Positions 1 to 8,681 of a stretch of DNA of 64,000 nucleotides are shown here, piece after piece (within the stretch, counting starts at the first letter, position 1; the number at the start of each line of letters is the position of its first letter). The position numbers and the translations under genes were made by a program. The stretch comes from DATBLE01 sp046734335 (GTDB lineage: Bacteria > Actinomycetota > Thermoleophilia > Gaiellales > Gaiellaceae), in NCBI GenBank assembly GCA_046734335.1, contig JBKPRA010000122.1, forward strand, positions 1-64,000. Direction: 5' to 3'. Under the pieces are notes generated by a model. That model did not search any database and had not been told where the DNA came from. It worked only from the letters and a program-made list of their open reading frames with translations.

Positions 1-1
1 G

Positions 2-484
2 CGCACAGCCGCCGGAGTCAACGACCTCCTTTCGGGGGCTGCCGACATGCGCTCTGTCCTCTGGCGCGTCGAGCCGAACGGCAACGGGTCGCATGTCGGC
101 GACGCGACGAAGGAAGCGGTCCCCGCGTCGTCGGCGAAGGCTGCCGGGAGGACAGAGGGCTCGTTGACGGTGATGCCCGGAGGGGCGGTACGAACCGAAT
201 CGACGAGCCGCTTCGTGCGCTTACCCGCTTTGCTCGACAAGCTCCCGGCCGAGAGCGAGTTCGTGATCGTCGACACGCCGCCCGCCCTGCTCGTGGCCGG
301 GATGGCCGAGCTCGCCCAGAGCGTCGACGGGGTCCTCGTCGTCGTCCGGCACGGGTACGTCCATCGCCGGCGCCTGCGCGCCCTGGGACGGCAGGCGCGC
401 TCGTGGCATGCCCGCATCATCGGTGCCGTCCTGAACGACAGCCCCGGAACAGAGGGGCGGCTCTACTACTACGGGCAGTCGTAA
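2..484 (+). CDS. Bacterial tyrosine kinase / chain-length regulator, C-terminal part
   Basis: The gene is cut by the left edge of the window: the frame is open from base 2, ahead of the first ATG at 47. The remaining 160 residues hold a Walker-B-like strand (FVIVDTPPALL), typical of the CpsD/Wzc BY-kinase fold, and end in a short tyrosine cluster (RLYYYGQS). In this family such a cluster is the autophosphorylation tail. BY-kinases act at the inner membrane and control polymer length in Wzy-dependent polysaccharide synthesis. The next gene, 4 bp downstream, is the Wzy-like polymerase, which supports this role. The ATP-binding N-terminus is outside the window and was not seen. Confidence 0.8.
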   Translation, partial: RTAAGVNDLLSGAADMRSVLWRVEPNGNGSHVGDATKEAVPASSAKAAGRTEGSLTVMPGGAVRTESTSRFVRLPALLDKLPAESEFVIVDTPPALLVAGMAELAQSVDGVLVVVRHGYVHRRRLRALGRQARSWHARIIGAVLNDSPGTEGRLYYYGQS

Positions 485-488
485 CCCG

Positions 489-1922
489 GTGCGTGCCGGC
501 CGGCACGGGTTTGAGCGCGCGGATCTGCTGACGCTGGGCGTCGCGGCCTTCCTGACGTTCGCGATCGCGTACGCAACCGTGCACTCGCACACGAAGCTGG
601 ACGTCGGCGTCCTCGCGCTCGTCGCTGCGTTCGCTCTCCTCGTCACGGGCTGGCTGCTCGTGCCGCACGTGATCGTGGCGATCTCGATTCCGGTCTTTGC
701 CTTCCTCCCGACGGCGAAGGTCTTCGTCTCGCCCGTTCTCGGGCCTGTGAAGGACGTGATCACGCTGGCCGCCGCGGTCGCGGTGCTCTTCACGTTGGCG
801 CGGCGGGGGAAACGAGACGGGCCGCACGTCGACCAGGTGCTGGGGTTGCTGATTCTCGCCTTCGTCGGTCTCTACGTCGTGAATCTCGGTGGGAGCATCG
901 TCGGCGGCGGTCACGGCATTGCCTGGGCGCAGGGCCTCCGCCTGGTCGTGGAGCCGCTGATCCTGCTCGTGGCGGGCTTGACGCTCCGCGACCCGCGGAA
1001 GACGCTCGACATCGCAGTGGCCACGCTGATCGTCACCGGCGTGATCGTTGCCCTCTACGGCGTCTATCAGCAGTATCTCGGGCCCAACAGGCTCGTCGAC
1101 CTCGGTTACTCCTACACCCACGAGGTGCGCAAGATCGGGAACCACCTGCGCAGTTTCGGAACACTCGACGATCCGTTTGCCTACGCCGCGTTCCTGGCGC
1201 AGGCGTTGGTCGGCGCAATGTTCTGGATGCGCCGGGGCCCGCTGAAGCTCGTCGTGATCACGGTGCTCGCGTTGGGCCTGACGACCTCGTTCGTGCGGAG
1301 CGCAATCCTCATCTCGCTGGCTCTGATCGCCATCTGGCTCGTGCAGGCGAAGAGGGGAACCTTCGGGTTCATCATGGTCGCCGCGAGTATCGCCGCGGGC
1401 ATGTCGTTTCTGCTCGCGGCGGCCGGCGCCAGCCAGACCCACACCGTCCGCGCGGGGCCCAACCAGTACTTGACACTCAACGGCCGCACCACCGTGTGGG
1501 CGACCGTCTTCTCGAAACCGTCGCGAGTGCCGTTCGGGCTCGGCGTAGGCAAGGCCGGAACGGCTGCGGCCAGGGCGAAGCTCGGCGTCATCACCGACCC
1601 GCGAAAGGCACAGGCGAGCACGCTGGCGGTCGATTCCGGTTACTTCGCCGTGGTGGCGGACGTCGGAATAGTGGGCCTGATCGTCTTCGCGGCGCTGATC
1701 ACCCGACTTGGGGCGATGGGGGTGGCCGCCACGAGGCGGGCGGGGCTGCCCGGCTGGCTCGCACTTGGTTGGCTGACCACGATCCTGCTTGACGCGGTCA
1801 CCCGCGAGTCCTTCACCGGCTTCCCGACCGCCTTCCTCGGCCTCCTCATGATCGGGATCGCGCTGGCTGCCGCGGCGCCTGTGGGCTCGACGGGCCGCCT
1901 CGAGCTCCTCAGGCGTGTCTGA
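489..1922 (+). CDS. O-antigen ligase / Wzy polymerase-like membrane protein
   Basis: This 477-residue protein is very hydrophobic and has about ten to twelve membrane segments. A long outside loop near residues 310-385 carries the kind of polar motif seen in O-antigen ligase/polymerase proteins (FGLGVGKAGT, then VDSGYFAVVADVGIVGL). The family joins undecaprenyl-linked repeat units or transfers them to an acceptor at the outer face of the membrane. The GTG start lies 4 bp after the kinase gene, so the two are probably cotranscribed. Polymerase and ligase cannot be told apart from sequence alone. Placement beside a BY-kinase and glycosyltransferases favours a polymerase. Confidence 0.8.
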   Translation: MRAGRHGFERADLLTLGVAAFLTFAIAYATVHSHTKLDVGVLALVAAFALLVTGWLLVPHVIVAISIPVFAFLPTAKVFVSPVLGPVKDVITLAAAVAVLFTLARRGKRDGPHVDQVLGLLILAFVGLYVVNLGGSIVGGGHGIAWAQGLRLVVEPLILLVAGLTLRDPRKTLDIAVATLIVTGVIVALYGVYQQYLGPNRLVDLGYSYTHEVRKIGNHLRSFGTLDDPFAYAAFLAQALVGAMFWMRRGPLKLVVITVLALGLTTSFVRSAILISLALIAIWLVQAKRGTFGFIMVAASIAAGMSFLLAAAGASQTHTVRAGPNQYLTLNGRTTVWATVFSKPSRVPFGLGVGKAGTAAARAKLGVITDPRKAQASTLAVDSGYFAVVADVGIVGLIVFAALITRLGAMGVAATRRAGLPGWLALGWLTTILLDAVTRESFTGFPTAFLGLLMIGIALAAAAPVGSTGRLELLRRV

Positions 1923-1952
1923 GCGCCGCCGGCTGGCGTTCCGGAGGATCGC

Positions 1953-3131
1953 GTGAGGGTATTGATGGTCAACTCTGCGGGCGATCCGAACGTCGGCGGT
2001 GCGGAGAAGCACGTATTCGACCTCGCGGATGGACTGCGTTCGCACGGACACGAGGTGTCGTTCCTTCATGCGTTCCCACGCCGTGACGGCCGAAGGAGTC
2101 CCGACTCGAGCGTCCTGAGCAGAAGCGACTGGCGCCACGACTCGCTGCGGCGCATCCCGAAGATCGCCGAGGACTGGCTGTCGCTCCCGACGGGCCGTCT
2201 CGAAGAGGTGGTCGCCGAGGCGCGTCCCGACATCGTCAACACACACAACCTGCTCGGAATCACGACGGCCGTCTGGGAGGTGGCCCGGCGCCAGAACGTT
2301 CCGGTCGTTCACACGCTTCACGACTACCGCCTGCTCTGCCTGCGCGCGACGCTGACGAAGAACGACGGCAGCCCGTGCCGACCCAACCCGCTTCTTTGCG
2401 GCCTGCGGACGAAACGCATCACTCGGTGGGCGGGTGCCGTGTCGCAGCTGGTGGGCGTGTCGCGCTACGTGCTGGACATGCACCTGAGCCTTTTTCCGCA
2501 CGCCCGTTCGCAGGTGATCAGGCACGCACTCGTGCCGACTGCGTCACGCCCGCTGCGCCTCCCGGGGAGCTCGCTCGGGACGCTCGGCTATCTCGGGCTG
2601 CTGCGGGAGCACAAAGGGCTCCGTCAGCTCGTTGCGGCCGTGCCCGAGCTCGCCGAACGCGGGGTCTCGGTGTCGATCGCCGGGAAAGGGCCGCTCGAGG
2701 AGGAGATAGCGTCGGCGGCTGCCACTTTGCCGGGTCTTTCCTTCGAAGGGTTCGTCTCCGGAGAACGGAAGGAAGCCTTCTTCGAGAGCTGTGACGCGGG
2801 CATCGTCCCGTCCACCTGGGACGAGCCGGCTCCTTATGCGGCACTCGAATGGTTGTGCGCGGGCCGCCCGCTGCTCGCCTCGACCCGCGGCGGCCTGGCG
2901 GAGATGGTCGACCATTTCGCCGGTGCGCGGGCAGCTGAGCCCACGGCTACGGGCATCGTCGCCGCGGTCGACGACCTGCTCGATGACGCCGAGTGGCGGG
3001 CCGTCGTCTCGGGCGCGACGTCGATCGACTTCGAGGGAGAGGTCGAGCGGTGGGTCCGGGACTATGAGCGCGTCTACGACGCAGCGCTGGCGACGAAGAC
3101 AACGGCGCTGCCGTCCGGCATCGCCGTCTGA
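1953..3131 (+). CDS. Glycosyltransferase family 4 (first of a tandem pair)
   Basis: This 392-residue GT-B enzyme opens with a nucleotide-fold strand and glycine loop (MRVLMVNSAGDPNVGGAEKH). Its C-terminal donor-binding half contains a DEPAPYAALEWLCAGRP segment matching the EX7E region of GT4 enzymes. It probably adds one sugar to the lipid-linked repeat unit on the cytoplasmic side. A GGAGGA ribosome site sits just upstream of the GTG start. The next gene, 4 bp downstream, is a clear paralogue with the same length and motif order, so the pair arose by tandem duplication. Donor and acceptor cannot be assigned. Confidence 0.85.
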   Translation: MRVLMVNSAGDPNVGGAEKHVFDLADGLRSHGHEVSFLHAFPRRDGRRSPDSSVLSRSDWRHDSLRRIPKIAEDWLSLPTGRLEEVVAEARPDIVNTHNLLGITTAVWEVARRQNVPVVHTLHDYRLLCLRATLTKNDGSPCRPNPLLCGLRTKRITRWAGAVSQLVGVSRYVLDMHLSLFPHARSQVIRHALVPTASRPLRLPGSSLGTLGYLGLLREHKGLRQLVAAVPELAERGVSVSIAGKGPLEEEIASAAATLPGLSFEGFVSGERKEAFFESCDAGIVPSTWDEPAPYAALEWLCAGRPLLASTRGGLAEMVDHFAGARAAEPTATGIVAAVDDLLDDAEWRAVVSGATSIDFEGEVERWVRDYERVYDAALATKTTALPSGIAV

Positions 3132-3135
3132 CCTC

Positions 3136-4290
3136 GTGCGGCTGCTCCTTGTCAACGCTCACGGAACGGCCGACGGAGGCACGGAGACGGGTATCGCGGA
3201 GCTCGCGAGCGCGCTGATCGCGAGGGGGGTCGACGTCTCTTTCCTGAACGCATATCCGCCGGCCGACCTGGTGGAGGGAGTGCCTGCCACCGTTCTGCAC
3301 AAGACGCACTGGCGAACGAGCACCACACGCCGGCTGGCGAGCCACCTCGAGGACGCGGCGTCGTGGCCCTCGGGGCGCCTCGACCGGACGCTCGGCAAGT
3401 ACGCGCCTGACATCGTCCACACTCAGAACCTGCCCGGGATCGGGACCGGAATCTGGGAGGCGGCGCGACGGCGACGGATTCCGGTCGTGCACACCCTCAA
3501 CGACTACCACCTGCTCTGCCCACGGACGACCCTGATGAGCAAGGACGGCTCTCAGCCCTGCCGCCCGAGCCCCCTCCTGTGCGGGATGCGCACACGGCTG
3601 CTCGGACGATGGGTCGGGGGGGTCAGGCGCGTGCTCGCGGTGTCGCAGCACCTGCTCGACGCCCACATGGGCTTCTTCGGTGGGGTCGACTCGCGACTTG
3701 CCAGGAATCCGCTGCGACCCCTCGCGCGGACGCTGGCGGCGCCGAAGGCCGAGCTGCGCACGATCGGCTACATCGGTGCGCTGCATCCGAACAAGGGCGT
3801 GGACGTCCTGTTGCGCTCTCTTCCGGCTTTCGAGGAGCGCGGCCTCGTCCTACGGATCGCCGGCCGTGGCGCGCTCGAGGAGGACGTAGCGGAGGCAGCG
3901 CGGCTTTCGTCGGCACTCGAGTACGTCGGCTTCGCGACGGGCGATGCCAAGAGCGACTTCATCGAGAGTTGCGATCTCGGCGTTCTGCCGTCGGTCTGGC
4001 GCGAACCCGGGGGGCCCACATGGAGCATGTCGGACTGGCTCAGCGCAGGGCGGCCGGTCCTGGTGGCCCCGGCCGGCGGGCTGGCGGAGGTGGCGGGAGT
4101 CACCCCCGGCTCGATCGCGGTCGAACCGACAGTGACGGGGATTCTTCGATCGGTGGACGAGCTGCGCGTACAGGACCGGTGGATGTCAGCCGTGCGGGAC
4201 GCTCGGGGCCTCGATCCAGGCGCCGTTTTCGACGCGTGGGTCGATGCCCATCTCGAGGCCTACTCGGAGGTGGACGAGGCTCGCGACTGA
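3136..4290 (+). CDS. Glycosyltransferase family 4 (second of a tandem pair)
   Basis: This 384-residue protein parallels the preceding gene through its full length. It shares the N-terminal strand (LLLVNAHGTADGGTETG), the VVHTL.DY.LLCPRTTL block, the cysteine-containing PC.P.PLLCG stretch and the C-terminal donor site. I chose the GTG at 3136, 4 bp past the previous stop, because it aligns with the start of the paralogue; the frame stays open upstream but that part is not protein-like. It overlaps the end of the convergent FkbM gene by 31 bp. It probably adds a second sugar of the repeat unit. Confidence 0.85.
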   Translation: MRLLLVNAHGTADGGTETGIAELASALIARGVDVSFLNAYPPADLVEGVPATVLHKTHWRTSTTRRLASHLEDAASWPSGRLDRTLGKYAPDIVHTQNLPGIGTGIWEAARRRRIPVVHTLNDYHLLCPRTTLMSKDGSQPCRPSPLLCGMRTRLLGRWVGGVRRVLAVSQHLLDAHMGFFGGVDSRLARNPLRPLARTLAAPKAELRTIGYIGALHPNKGVDVLLRSLPAFEERGLVLRIAGRGALEEDVAEAARLSSALEYVGFATGDAKSDFIESCDLGVLPSVWREPGGPTWSMSDWLSAGRPVLVAPAGGLAEVAGVTPGSIAVEPTVTGILRSVDELRVQDRWMSAVRDARGLDPGAVFDAWVDAHLEAYSEVDEARD

Positions 4291-5072
4291 GGCGTCACCA
4301 GCGAGGCTCGTCTCTCCAGGCGCTCGATCTGCATCCGCCGCGAGTGCTCGAAGAGGCCGTTGTGGAGCGGAGGGATTGGTTCGGCGACTTCGAAGTAGAG
4401 CAGCTTGATCCGCTCGAGCAGCTCCGGCCGGATCGCGCGCACGATCGCCTCTTCGACCCCCTCGGCGTCGACCTTCAGGATGTCGATGTCGGCTGTCTCG
4501 GCGAGGACCTCTTCCAGGACGGCGTTCACGTCACGGCAGCGAACCTGGATGGTCTCGGCACCGATGCCGGTGCCGATGCCGCCGTAGCGTCCGGTCTCCT
4601 CGATCCCGAAATCGACGATCCCGTCACGATCGGCGACCGCGCACTCCTGGAGTGAGTAGCGATCCTCGAAGCCGGCAAGGTTTCGCCTCAATCGTGCGAC
4701 GTTGCGCGCATCGGGCTCGAACAGGTGCACCTGCACCTCGCGGTTCCGGGTCAGGAAGTACAGCGCGCTTACTCCGATGTTCGAGCCGATGTCGACGACG
4801 GTGCCGACATCGGACGGCGCCGCGTAGTCTCCCCTGCAGAACACCTCCGTGACGGTCTGCAGATCGTCGGCATGGTCGAGGACGAGCTCCTGAATCCCGA
4901 GCGGCGTTCGCACCCGGCAGGTATACGGGTACGTGCCGGAGCCGAAGACGTACCGGGTCATGACCTTGGCCGGGCCTGGATAGACGTTCACCGAGTTCCA
5001 AAGCGCGACGTAGTGAGCTCCCGTGAGAGGCGCCATCGCAACCCGGCGCAGGCTGCGCTTCCTTTCGAGCAC
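4260..5072 (-). CDS. FkbM-family methyltransferase
   Basis: This 270-residue protein has a SAM-binding motif I (VVDIGSNIGVSALYF), an acidic loop after strand 2 (HLFEPDARN) and the FkbM-type motif DILKVDAEGVEEAIV. FkbM enzymes O-methylate hydroxyl groups and are common in polysaccharide loci, where they cap or decorate sugars. It is the last gene of the minus-strand operon that begins at 12601. Its GTG start is also preceded, 6 bp upstream, by a TATCGT hexamer that could be a -10 box for a leaderless transcript. The sugar substrate is unknown. Confidence 0.82.
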   Translation of the reverse strand: MLERKRSLRRVAMAPLTGAHYVALWNSVNVYPGPAKVMTRYVFGSGTYPYTCRVRTPLGIQELVLDHADDLQTVTEVFCRGDYAAPSDVGTVVDIGSNIGVSALYFLTRNREVQVHLFEPDARNVARLRRNLAGFEDRYSLQECAVADRDGIVDFGIEETGRYGGIGTGIGAETIQVRCRDVNAVLEEVLAETADIDILKVDAEGVEEAIVRAIRPELLERIKLLYFEVAEPIPPLHNGLFEHSRRMQIERLERRASLVTPQSRASSTSE

Positions 5073-5113
5073 ACGGCAACGATAGCGGCGCGTCGGAGGG
5101 TAGCCGGGCCGGC

Positions 5114-6034
5114 CTAGTCGAGCGAAAGGCGGGCGAGATTGTCGCGATACCAGCCGACGGTCCGCTCGAGCCCTTCGTCCAGGCTCACCCGTGGCTGCCA
5201 GCCGATGGCGGCCGCTGCCGCCTCCACGTCGGCCGTTCGCACCTGCTCGAGGGGCCTGTCCTCGACCGCTCCGAACACTGGCGCGATGGTCGGATCGACG
5301 AGCTCGACGAGACGCTCCACCAGCGAGCGGATCGAGCAGGACGTTCCCGACCCGACGTCGACCGACGCGCCCACAACGTCACTGCACGCTCCGGCGGCGA
5401 CGAAGGCGGCCGCGACGTCGTCGATGTACACCCAGTCGACCTCGCGTTGCCCGCTCGTCAGCTGCGGGGCTACGCCACGGAGCAGCGAGAGAGTCACGTA
5501 GGGGACGAGCTTCCGCAGATCCTTCTGTCCGGGGCCGAAGGTCATGAACAATCGCAGCACGATCACCGGAAGCTCGAGCATCGCCGCGAACAGCTCGCCG
5601 TACGACCGCGCCGCGAGCTTGGAGGCGGCGTACGGCGACGACGGAGGCTCGCCATGTTCCGGCTCCTCCATCGAGCCTGTGAGCACCACGCGCGCGCGAC
5701 CGTGCTCGGCGACGGCGGTCAGAAGATTCACGGTGCTCACGAGGTTCGCCTGGAAGGTGGAGCTCACCAGGTCGAGGTTGCGCGCTGCTCGGGTGTCGCC
5801 GGCAAGGTGGAACACGACGTCGGGCCTGGTGTTCTCGACGAGACGCCGGACTGCGTCCGGTTCGACCAGGTCGCTCTCGTGCCATCGGACCGGTCCGGCC
5901 CCACTCTGCGGGCGTCGAGACACCGCGTGGAGCTCGACTCTCTCGCCCTGCAGGCGCTCCAGTAGCCGTGCGCCGATGAAGCCGCTTGCCCCGGTCACCA
6001 GGACCCGGCTGTCTGCCAGGGTCGGAACGCTCAC
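5114..6034 (-). CDS. NAD-dependent sugar epimerase/dehydratase (SDR)
   Basis: This 306-residue extended short-chain dehydrogenase has the glycine-rich NAD motif VLVTGASGFIGARLLERL near its N-terminus and the catalytic YxxxK as YAASK (about residue 134). It resembles GDP-4-keto-6-deoxymannose reductases and 4-epimerases more than UDP-glucose 4-epimerase, but the nucleotide sugar cannot be fixed. Its GTG start overlaps the stop of the SAF-domain gene in a GTGA, so the two are translationally coupled. It likely acts late in making the unusual sugar of this operon. Confidence 0.82.
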   Translation of the reverse strand: MSVPTLADSRVLVTGASGFIGARLLERLQGERVELHAVSRRPQSGAGPVRWHESDLVEPDAVRRLVENTRPDVVFHLAGDTRAARNLDLVSSTFQANLVSTVNLLTAVAEHGRARVVLTGSMEEPEHGEPPSSPYAASKLAARSYGELFAAMLELPVIVLRLFMTFGPGQKDLRKLVPYVTLSLLRGVAPQLTSGQREVDWVYIDDVAAAFVAAGACSDVVGASVDVGSGTSCSIRSLVERLVELVDPTIAPVFGAVEDRPLEQVRTADVEAAAAAIGWQPRVSLDEGLERTVGWYRDNLARLSLD

Positions 6035-7326
6035 CGTTCTCCTGCTTCGGAGAACAGCTCGAGCTGCTCGTTCCAGAGTTCGTCCATCAACCGGCCCGAC
6101 GGACGCTCGACGTCGTCGAACGCGATCGGCTCGTCGATCTCCACCTCACGCGCCAGCCGGCAGCCCTCGGCGAGGCCCATCGGTAGCAGCTTCGCCGACC
6201 TGGCCACGTCCGCGTTCTCGATCGTTCCGTAGGAGTCGAAGCCGCCGATACCGTCGAGGAACGTGCCCTCCGGCAGCTTGCGTTTGGCAATCGTCACGAC
6301 CTCGCAGCGGGGCCGGCCGAGCGGAGTCACGGCGGCATCGTGGAAGAGGACGGCACGGGCGACGGTCAACGGGACGTCGAAGTTGGGGAGATGCCAGGGC
6401 TGATAAAAGGTGTAGAGCGGTCCGTCTCCGAGCTTGAAGTAGCTCAAGTAGCCCTGCCGGCCGGGGTCGTCGCCGTAGGCGACCACGAACGCTCCGGAGC
6501 CGGGCTGGGCGCCGAGGAGGAAGTCGACGATCCCGCCGCGAAGGAGCTCTTCCGCGTCGAAGAGGCCGGCTGCCTCGTTGACGTGCTCGCAATGGTGCCC
6601 GGTCATGCCGCGGCGGGCGACTCCGAAGCCGAGTGCGTTGGCGGTGATCGTCGCCTCGAGTGACAGCTTCGTCCCGTCCGCGAACGATGTGACCATCCGC
6701 TCCTTCTGACCGACCGAGGCTGCGAACGCGCGTTGGGTCTCGGGCGTCCGATAGGGATCGAGGAGGCCCTTGAGGTTGCCGACGAGCACGGGCTCGAGCC
6801 CGATCGCGCGTGTGTACCGGCTGAGGTTCACGATCAGGCCCGGCTCGTCGCCGTCGGTGTAAGAGACGACGACGCCGGCGCGGTCGGCCCGCGCCTTGAG
6901 CAGGGGACCGAGCGTACCGTCGAGCTCCGCGTTCACGAGGACGACGTGTTTCCCGGACTCGATCGAGGCGAGTGCGAACCGGGCGCCGGCCTCGACGTCG
7001 CCTGTCGCCTCGATCACGGCCTCGACGCCCGCGGCACGGGCGAGCAGGCCGGCGTCGGACGTGACCGCCGGGCGGCCGGCGGCCGTTGCGTCCGCCAGCT
7101 CGCCGTCGGTCGAGACGAGCCGTGCGTCGGGCCTGCCGGCGGCGGCGAACGCCGCGTCCGCCTGCCCCGGGTCCCGAGACGCGATCGCGACGAGCTCCAC
7201 CCCGGGCACGGCCCGCACGATCTGCAACGCGATACCCCGGCCCATGTAGCCGGCCCCCGACAGTGCGACTCTGATCGGGTTGCCTTCGCGCGCTCGGCGC
7301 TCGAGCGCCGTGTCGACCAGGATCAC
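6031..7326 (-). CDS. Homoserine dehydrogenase-like oxidoreductase with C-terminal SAF domain
   Basis: I recognise the family of predicted homoserine-dehydrogenase-like proteins with a SAF domain (COG4091 type). The 431-residue protein has an N-terminal Rossmann motif (RVALSGAGYMGRGIALQIV), a middle dehydrogenase-like domain (EATGDVEAGARFAL) and a C-terminal part that fits SAF (KRKLPEGTFLDGIGGF). The GTG at 7326 was chosen because it overlaps the stop of the upstream ugd gene as GTGA; a longer open frame exists but reads as a shadow of ugd. SAF domains occur in sialic-acid synthases and altronate enzymes. In this operon it may reduce a keto sugar or build a branched sugar, which is inference from context. 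Confidence 0.75.
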   Translation of the reverse strand: MILVDTALERRAREGNPIRVALSGAGYMGRGIALQIVRAVPGVELVAIASRDPGQADAAFAAAGRPDARLVSTDGELADATAAGRPAVTSDAGLLARAAGVEAVIEATGDVEAGARFALASIESGKHVVLVNAELDGTLGPLLKARADRAGVVVSYTDGDEPGLIVNLSRYTRAIGLEPVLVGNLKGLLDPYRTPETQRAFAASVGQKERMVTSFADGTKLSLEATITANALGFGVARRGMTGHHCEHVNEAAGLFDAEELLRGGIVDFLLGAQPGSGAFVVAYGDDPGRQGYLSYFKLGDGPLYTFYQPWHLPNFDVPLTVARAVLFHDAAVTPLGRPRCEVVTIAKRKLPEGTFLDGIGGFDSYGTIENADVARSAKLLPMGLAEGCRLAREVEIDEPIAFDDVERPSGRLMDELWNEQLELFSEAGER

Positions 7327-8681
7327 GGCACCTGGCGAAGCCCTGCAACGGCGGCCGTGGCGGAGCGCCCGATCCCGTCGTAGCGGGCCACCCTTTCGGG
7401 ATCGACGACGCGCCGCCCGTCCACGAGAAGCGGCTGGGGATCCAGCCGGGCGAGCGCGCTCGGCAACTCTCCGTACTGGTGCCACCGCGTGACGAGGACG
7501 ACCGCGTCTGCCCCTTCGAGCGCGGACTCGAGCTCGGTGACGAGGTGGACGTCCGTGTCGACGAGCGGCTCCGGGAGCGAACGGACGACCGGGTCGTGCG
7601 CGCGCACGGAGGCGCCTGCCGCGAGCAGCCGCTCGATGATCGGCACCGCCGGCGACTCTCGGACGTCGTCGGTGTCCGGCTTGAAGGCGAGCCCGAGAAC
7701 CGTGATCCGCGCATCGACGAGCGATGGGATGTGGCGCCGGAGGATCGCGATCATCTCGTCAGGACGCCCGGCGTTGACCTCGAGCACCGCGTCCAGCACC
7801 GGCATCGACACGTCCTGCTCGGCGCCGTGGGCGACCAGCGCGCGGACATCCTTCGGGAGGCAGCTGCCCCCGAAGCCGCAGCCGGCCTCGAGAAAGGAGG
7901 TGATCGGTGCCTGCTTCCCGCCCACGGTGAGGTAGGCGGAGGTGTGCAGTCCGTGCATGACCTCGACCACGTCGACGTCGCCGACGGCGCTGCAGAGGTC
8001 GGCGAACTCGTTCGAGAACGAGATCATCGTCGCCAGGAGCGCGTTAGAGGCGTACTTGATCGTCTCGGCGGCGGTCACCGTGGTCTGGACCCGCGGCACG
8101 TCCGGGAAGCCCTCGTACAGCTGTTGGAGCACCGTCGCCGTCCGCTCGTCGTCGGCGCCGAACACCAGTCGGTCGGGGTACATGAAGTCCTGGACCGCAC
8201 GCCCCTCGGTGAGGAACTCCGGATTCGTGGCCACGCCGAAGGCGACCCCCGCCTTTGCGCCGGCCGCCTCCTCGAGGATCGGCGTCACGACATCGCGAGT
8301 GGTGCCCGGCACGACGGTGCTTTTCATGACGATCACCGGGTAATCGTCGCGGCCGCGGATTGCCTCTCCCACCGAGCGGGCCGCTGCGCGTACGGCGCCG
8401 AGGTCGATGTGCGTCCCGTCGAACGGCGTGCCGACGGCGATCATCGTCACGTCGGAGCCCTCGACTGCCGCCGCCAGGTCGCTTGTCGCGTCGAGGCGCT
8501 CACCGACGTTGCGTTTGAGCAATTCTTCGAGCCCCTCCTCGAAGATCGGCGTCTGCCCGGCAGTCACCATGCGCACCCGTTCCTCGTCGAGGTCGATGCC
8601 AGTCACGAGCTGCCCCTTCTCCGCCAAGCAGGCCCCGGTGACGAGGCCGACGTAGCCGAGGCCGACGATCGCGACCCGCAT
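7323..8681 (-). CDS. ugd: UDP-glucose 6-dehydrogenase
   Basis: The 452-residue enzyme oxidises UDP-glucose to UDP-glucuronate with two NAD+. It has the N-terminal NAD motif (MRVAIVGLGYVGLVTGACLA), the central EAGCGFGGSCLPKD block containing the catalytic cysteine, and the C-terminal NAD-dependent half (VLGLAFKPDTDDVRESPA). Length and motif order are normal for the family. It overlaps its upstream neighbour by one base (TGATG) and its downstream neighbour as GTGA. Its product is the usual precursor for the epimerase/decarboxylase-type SDR encoded just upstream in the operon. Confidence 0.95.
   Translation of the reverse strand: MRVAIVGLGYVGLVTGACLAEKGQLVTGIDLDEERVRMVTAGQTPIFEEGLEELLKRNVGERLDATSDLAAAVEGSDVTMIAVGTPFDGTHIDLGAVRAAARSVGEAIRGRDDYPVIVMKSTVVPGTTRDVVTPILEEAAGAKAGVAFGVATNPEFLTEGRAVQDFMYPDRLVFGADDERTATVLQQLYEGFPDVPRVQTTVTAAETIKYASNALLATMISFSNEFADLCSAVGDVDVVEVMHGLHTSAYLTVGGKQAPITSFLEAGCGFGGSCLPKDVRALVAHGAEQDVSMPVLDAVLEVNAGRPDEMIAILRRHIPSLVDARITVLGLAFKPDTDDVRESPAVPIIERLLAAGASVRAHDPVVRSLPEPLVDTDVHLVTELESALEGADAVVLVTRWHQYGELPSALARLDPQPLLVDGRRVVDPERVARYDGIGRSATAAVAGLRQVP

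Noticed and set aside
417..2525. A 702-residue open frame on the minus strand
   Set aside because: It lies opposite two clearly recognised plus-strand genes (Wzy-like and GT4), is very rich in Arg, His and Asp, and has no recognisable domain. It is a GC-rich shadow frame.
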